Shown here in pieces: positions 61,544-64,000 of a stretch of DNA of 64,000 bases (position 1 is the first letter of the stretch; every line of letters begins with the position of its first letter). The notes beneath the pieces were generated by a model. The model was given only the letters and a program-made list of their open reading frames with translations, was not told where the DNA came from and ran no database searches. The DNA is from Sporolactobacillus shoreae (GTDB lineage: Bacteria > Bacillota > Bacilli > Bacillales > Sporolactobacillaceae): NCBI RefSeq assembly GCF_004684935.1, contig NZ_SRJD01000003.1:1-64000 (forward strand), in the 5' to 3' direction. The translations under genes were made by a program, and so were the position numbers.

Positions 61544-62566
61544 ATGATGTATCGCCGATCATTTACTTTAATAACAGGTGCATTGCTTCTGCTGTCACTG
61601 ATTTTGCTTTCGGCATGCGGCGGGACGGCCGACAGGAAACCGGACAGCGTGAGTTATGTTAAAAACAAAGCGGATTTGGCCAAAATCTCTAAAAGTACTA
61701 AATATATTCAGAGGGAGCTGTTCCTGACCGACGCCACCGGTTTACTTGTGCCGCAGCCGACCGCTCTTCCGGATACCCATACGCCAGTAAAACAGGTTCT
61801 TCAATATCTGGTTAAAGACGGTCCGGTGAGTAATCTGCTGCCGAGCGGATTTCAGGCAGTCCTGCCTTCGGATACGGTGGTCAACAGTACGTCTCTAGAT
61901 TCAGGAGGTCATCTGACTGCGGATTTTTCAAAAGATCTGCTTGGTGCCAGACCTGAGGATCGGGAGCGGATCGTCCAGTCCATTGTCTGGACGGCGACCC
62001 AGTTTGATACGGTTAACAGCGTGACGATCAGTGTAGCCGGCAAAGTACTGAGTGAGTGGCCGGGCGGTGGGCAACCGGTCGGAAGAGATCTGACACGTGC
62101 GGATGGAATCAATATGACCTTCGGAAGCGTGGCGGATGTGACGGGCAGCCGGTCTCAGACGGTTTATTATCTGGCTTCCGACAAGGGCAAATCTTTTGAC
62201 GTGCCGGTCACTGTTCGCGTTGCGGACACCGCTGATCCGTTGTCTGCGCTGGTCAATGCGATGATTCATGAACCTGCGGGAAGCGACTTTATTTCAGCGT
62301 TCAATCCGGATATTCAGTTGCTTGAGAAACCGGTGATTAAAAATGGCGTTGTGCAGCTGCATTTTAACAGCGCCATTTATGAAGATAAGGAATCCAAAAC
62401 GATCAGTGATCAGGCGCTGCGCAGTTTGGTTCTGACCCTGACTGGTGAAAGTGGAATCAGGCAGGTATCCATTAAGATTGGCAATTCCAGTAAAGTGACA
62501 CTTGAGTCAGGAAAGACACTCACGGGGCCTGTATCCCGGTCAATGGTAAACGCGTCCGGACTGTAA
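61544..62566 (+). CDS. gerM: Sporulation/germination lipoprotein GerM
   Basis: A spore-specific lipoprotein needed for engulfment and cortex formation in B. subtilis. A signal peptide with lipobox (SLILLSACGG; acylated Cys at about residue 25) is followed by two GerMN domains (about 75-190 and 215-330), each with the conserved opening (ELFLTDATGLLVPQ; VYYLASDKG). It is 340 residues, of usual length. GGAGGTC is 6 bp ahead of ATG 61544. The preceding 313 bp hold no recognised gene. It precedes rph, as in Bacillus. Confidence 0.92.
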   Translation: MMYRRSFTLITGALLLLSLILLSACGGTADRKPDSVSYVKNKADLAKISKSTKYIQRELFLTDATGLLVPQPTALPDTHTPVKQVLQYLVKDGPVSNLLPSGFQAVLPSDTVVNSTSLDSGGHLTADFSKDLLGARPEDRERIVQSIVWTATQFDTVNSVTISVAGKVLSEWPGGGQPVGRDLTRADGINMTFGSVADVTGSRSQTVYYLASDKGKSFDVPVTVRVADTADPLSALVNAMIHEPAGSDFISAFNPDIQLLEKPVIKNGVVQLHFNSAIYEDKESKTISDQALRSLVLTLTGESGIRQVSIKIGNSSKVTLESGKTLTGPVSRSMVNASGL

Positions 62567-62592
62567 TGACCAGATACAAATTATGGTATAGT

Positions 62593-62618
62593 AAGAGGGG
62601 CAGTTGCCTGCCCCTCTT
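62593..62618. terminator. Hairpin between gerM and rph
   Basis: AAGAGGGGCAG pairs with CTGCCCCTCTT through a tight loop, followed by a short T-containing run. A TATGGTATAGT stretch just before it could hold the rph promoter, in which case the hairpin is in the 5' leader of rph. Confidence 0.5.
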
Positions 62619-62659
62619 CAGTTTGAGCAAAAATATAGTGACCGGAGGATATAGGTGTA

Positions 62660-63412
62660 ATGAGACCAGATGGAAGAAAAAATGATGAGCTTCGATCCAT
62701 TCAAATACAGACGGGTTACATTATTCATCCGGAAGGATCTGTGCTGATCACGGTCGGCCAGACGAAAGTGATCTGCAATGCCAGTATAGAGGATAGGGTT
62801 CCGCCGTTTATGCGCGGACAGAAAAAAGGGTGGATTACCGCCGAATATTCGATGCTTCCCCGGGCGACCCCTGAGCGTACGATGCGTGAATCCGCCCGCG
62901 GGAAGATAGGCGGACGGACGATGGAAATTCAGCGCCTGATTGGCCGGGCGTTGCGCTCGGTCGTGGCTCTGGATCAGATCGGCGAGCGGACGATCTGGAT
63001 CGACTGTGATGTGATCCAGGCGGACGGTGGAACGCGTACGGCATCAATCACTGGCGCGTTTGTCGCCATGGTGCTTGCCTTTAAGAAAGCAATGGACCGC
63101 GGGCAGATTGAAAAAATTCCCGTCCATTCCTATCTGGCGGCCACTTCGGTCGGTATCCATCCCGTTTACGGGTCGATTCTCGACTTGTGCTACAAAGAAG
63201 ATTCCACAACGGATGTGGATATGAATATCGTCATGAACAGCAAAGGCCATTTTGTAGAGATACAGGGGACAGGCGAAGAAGCCACTTTCAGTGACGAGGA
63301 GCTGGCTGAACTGATCCGTCTGGCCAAGAAGGGAATTGGAGAACTGATTGCCGCCGAAAAGTCAGTGATCGGCGATATTCTGACAGAGCAAAAGGTGGGG
63401 ACCGGTAAGTGA
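62660..63412 (+). CDS. rph: Ribonuclease PH
   Basis: A phosphate-dependent 3'-5' exoribonuclease that trims tRNA ends, 250 residues and full length. [14 protein letters not shown] opens the family, then the [14 protein letters not shown] strand, the RNA-binding [26 protein letters not shown] loop, and the catalytic core [24 protein letters not shown]. Its stop overlaps the start of the pyrophosphatase (GTGA), so they are cotranslated. Confidence 0.95.
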   Translation: MRPDGRKNDELRSIQIQTGYIIHPEGSVLITVGQTKVICNASIEDRVPPFMRGQKKGWITAEYSMLPRATPERTMRESARGKIGGRTMEIQRLIGRALRSVVALDQIGERTIWIDCDVIQADGGTRTASITGAFVAMVLAFKKAMDRGQIEKIPVHSYLAATSVGIHPVYGSILDLCYKEDSTTDVDMNIVMNSKGHFVEIQGTGEEATFSDEELAELIRLAKKGIGELIAAEKSVIGDILTEQKVGTGK

Positions 63413-64000
63413 CACAAGTATTAATTGCATCCAATAATCAGGGGAAAATCAGGGAGATCAAAACTTTGCTCGCGGATTTTCATGTGGAGGTCCGCTCACT
63501 GAAAGATCTTGGCATTGACATTGATGTGCCTGAAACAGGTACAACTTTTCAGGAAAACGCCGCTTTGAAGGCAGAAACGCTTTCCAAAAAAATGAATATG
63601 ATCACGCTTGCCGATGATTCCGGGCTCTCTGTCGACGCGATCGGTGGTGAACCGGGAATCTTTTCAGCCCGTTATTCAGGTCCGGAAAAGGACAGTGAGC
63701 GAAACATCGATAAATTACTTGGAAAATTAGACGGGATTCCTTTAGAAAAGCGCACAGCCCATTTTACGTGTGTGCTGGCATTCAGTCGTCCCGGAAAGCC
63801 AACTCGTTTTGCGGAGGGACGCTGCGACGGACTGATCACACTTGAACGCCATGGCAGCGACGGATTTGGCTATGATCCCGTCTTCCTCGTCCCACAAGAG
63901 AAACTGACTTTCGCGGAAATGGGCGATGAAGAAAAGAACACAATCAGCCATCGCGCTCTGGCGCTCCGCCAACTGAAGGCGAATTGGAAAAATTGGGCCG
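63409..64000 (+). CDS. rdgB: dITP/XTP pyrophosphatase (RdgB/HAM1), truncated by window end
   Basis: The house-cleaning enzyme that hydrolyses ITP, dITP and XTP. The frame starts at GTG 63409, overlapping the rph stop, and is open to base 64000 without a stop. Motifs: [12 protein letters not shown] (N-terminal substrate loop), [52 protein letters not shown] and the terminal [10 protein letters not shown]. About 197 of an expected 200-210 residues are present. The same order (rph-ysnA) occurs in B. subtilis. Confidence 0.93.
   Translation, partial: MTQVLIASNNQGKIREIKTLLADFHVEVRSLKDLGIDIDVPETGTTFQENAALKAETLSKKMNMITLADDSGLSVDAIGGEPGIFSARYSGPEKDSERNIDKLLGKLDGIPLEKRTAHFTCVLAFSRPGKPTRFAEGRCDGLITLERHGSDGFGYDPVFLVPQEKLTFAEMGDEEKNTISHRALALRQLKANWKNWA

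Noticed and set aside
1-64000. tRNA or rRNA genes
   Set aside because: No cloverleaf with CCA-proximal T-loop (GTTCRA) pattern or rRNA core sequence was seen; the GGTTC-like runs lie in coding or terminator DNA.

Overview
The window is chromosomal DNA from a low-to-mid GC, endospore-forming member of the Bacillales. The spore genes sspI, gerE and gerM, the Bacillus-type sdhCAB, MutS2 and PolX, and the T-box, L-box and c-di-AMP riboswitches all point there. A Sporolactobacillaceae-like lineage is my inference, not a proof. The backbone follows the Bacillus subtilis order: sspI, SpoU-type rRNA methylase, pheS, pheT, cvpA, polX, mutS2, trxA, uvrC, lysC, yslB, sdhCAB, gerE, racE/murI, gerM, rph, rdgB. 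The fad/etf block found in B. subtilis between mutS2 and trxA is absent, and several cassettes interrupt the backbone.

Layout. 1-2.7 kb: 3' end of a group II intron, a 40-bp tandem repeat, and a GNAT acetyltransferase gene split by a 1.5-kb IS3-family element whose 5-bp target duplication is still visible. 2.7-8.1 kb: a heterodimeric ABC exporter with an AgrC/LytTR two-component pair and 21-bp-spaced direct repeats as the likely operator. 8.2-13.3 kb: an unknown protein, a DedA/PAP2-like fusion, a peroxidase, a ketopantoate-reductase-like protein and hisC. 13.4-27.3 kb: housekeeping backbone with a Phe T-box before pheST and a lysine riboswitch before lysC, which also has an internal start for a beta subunit. 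27.4-30.9 kb: a degenerate repeat array and a TetR-controlled ABC-2 exporter. 31-35.5 kb: a BceRS-BceAB antimicrobial-peptide detoxification module with its operator. 35.6-39.8 kb: yslB, sdhCAB and gerE.

39.8-44.7 kb: a 4.7-kb accessory island (MarR, SDR, a small Gln-rich protein, a minimal chemoreceptor and an adenylate-forming ligase) bounded by direct repeats of the gerE 3' end plus its terminator. 44.8-51.1 kb: an aromatic-amino-acid cluster, with aroD divergent from a leader peptide (Tyr-Tyr-Tyr-Phe-Asp-Trp), attenuator hairpins, a dedicated transketolase, aroE, DAHP synthase and aroB. It supplies erythrose-4-phosphate and commits it to the shikimate pathway under apparent ribosome-mediated attenuation. 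51.3-61.2 kb: murI, an APH-family kinase, a FabH with a near-perfect FapR operator, an arsRCB-ynfA cassette, a SHOCT protein, a KimA-type K+ transporter behind a c-di-AMP riboswitch, a CDF metal exporter and an unknown protein. 61.5-64 kb: gerM, rph and a truncated rdgB.

The two observations most worth following are the gerE-duplication island and the leader-peptide attenuator of the transketolase-aro operon. No CRISPR array, rRNA or tRNA was recognised. All calls come from reading sequence and translations; no database search was run.
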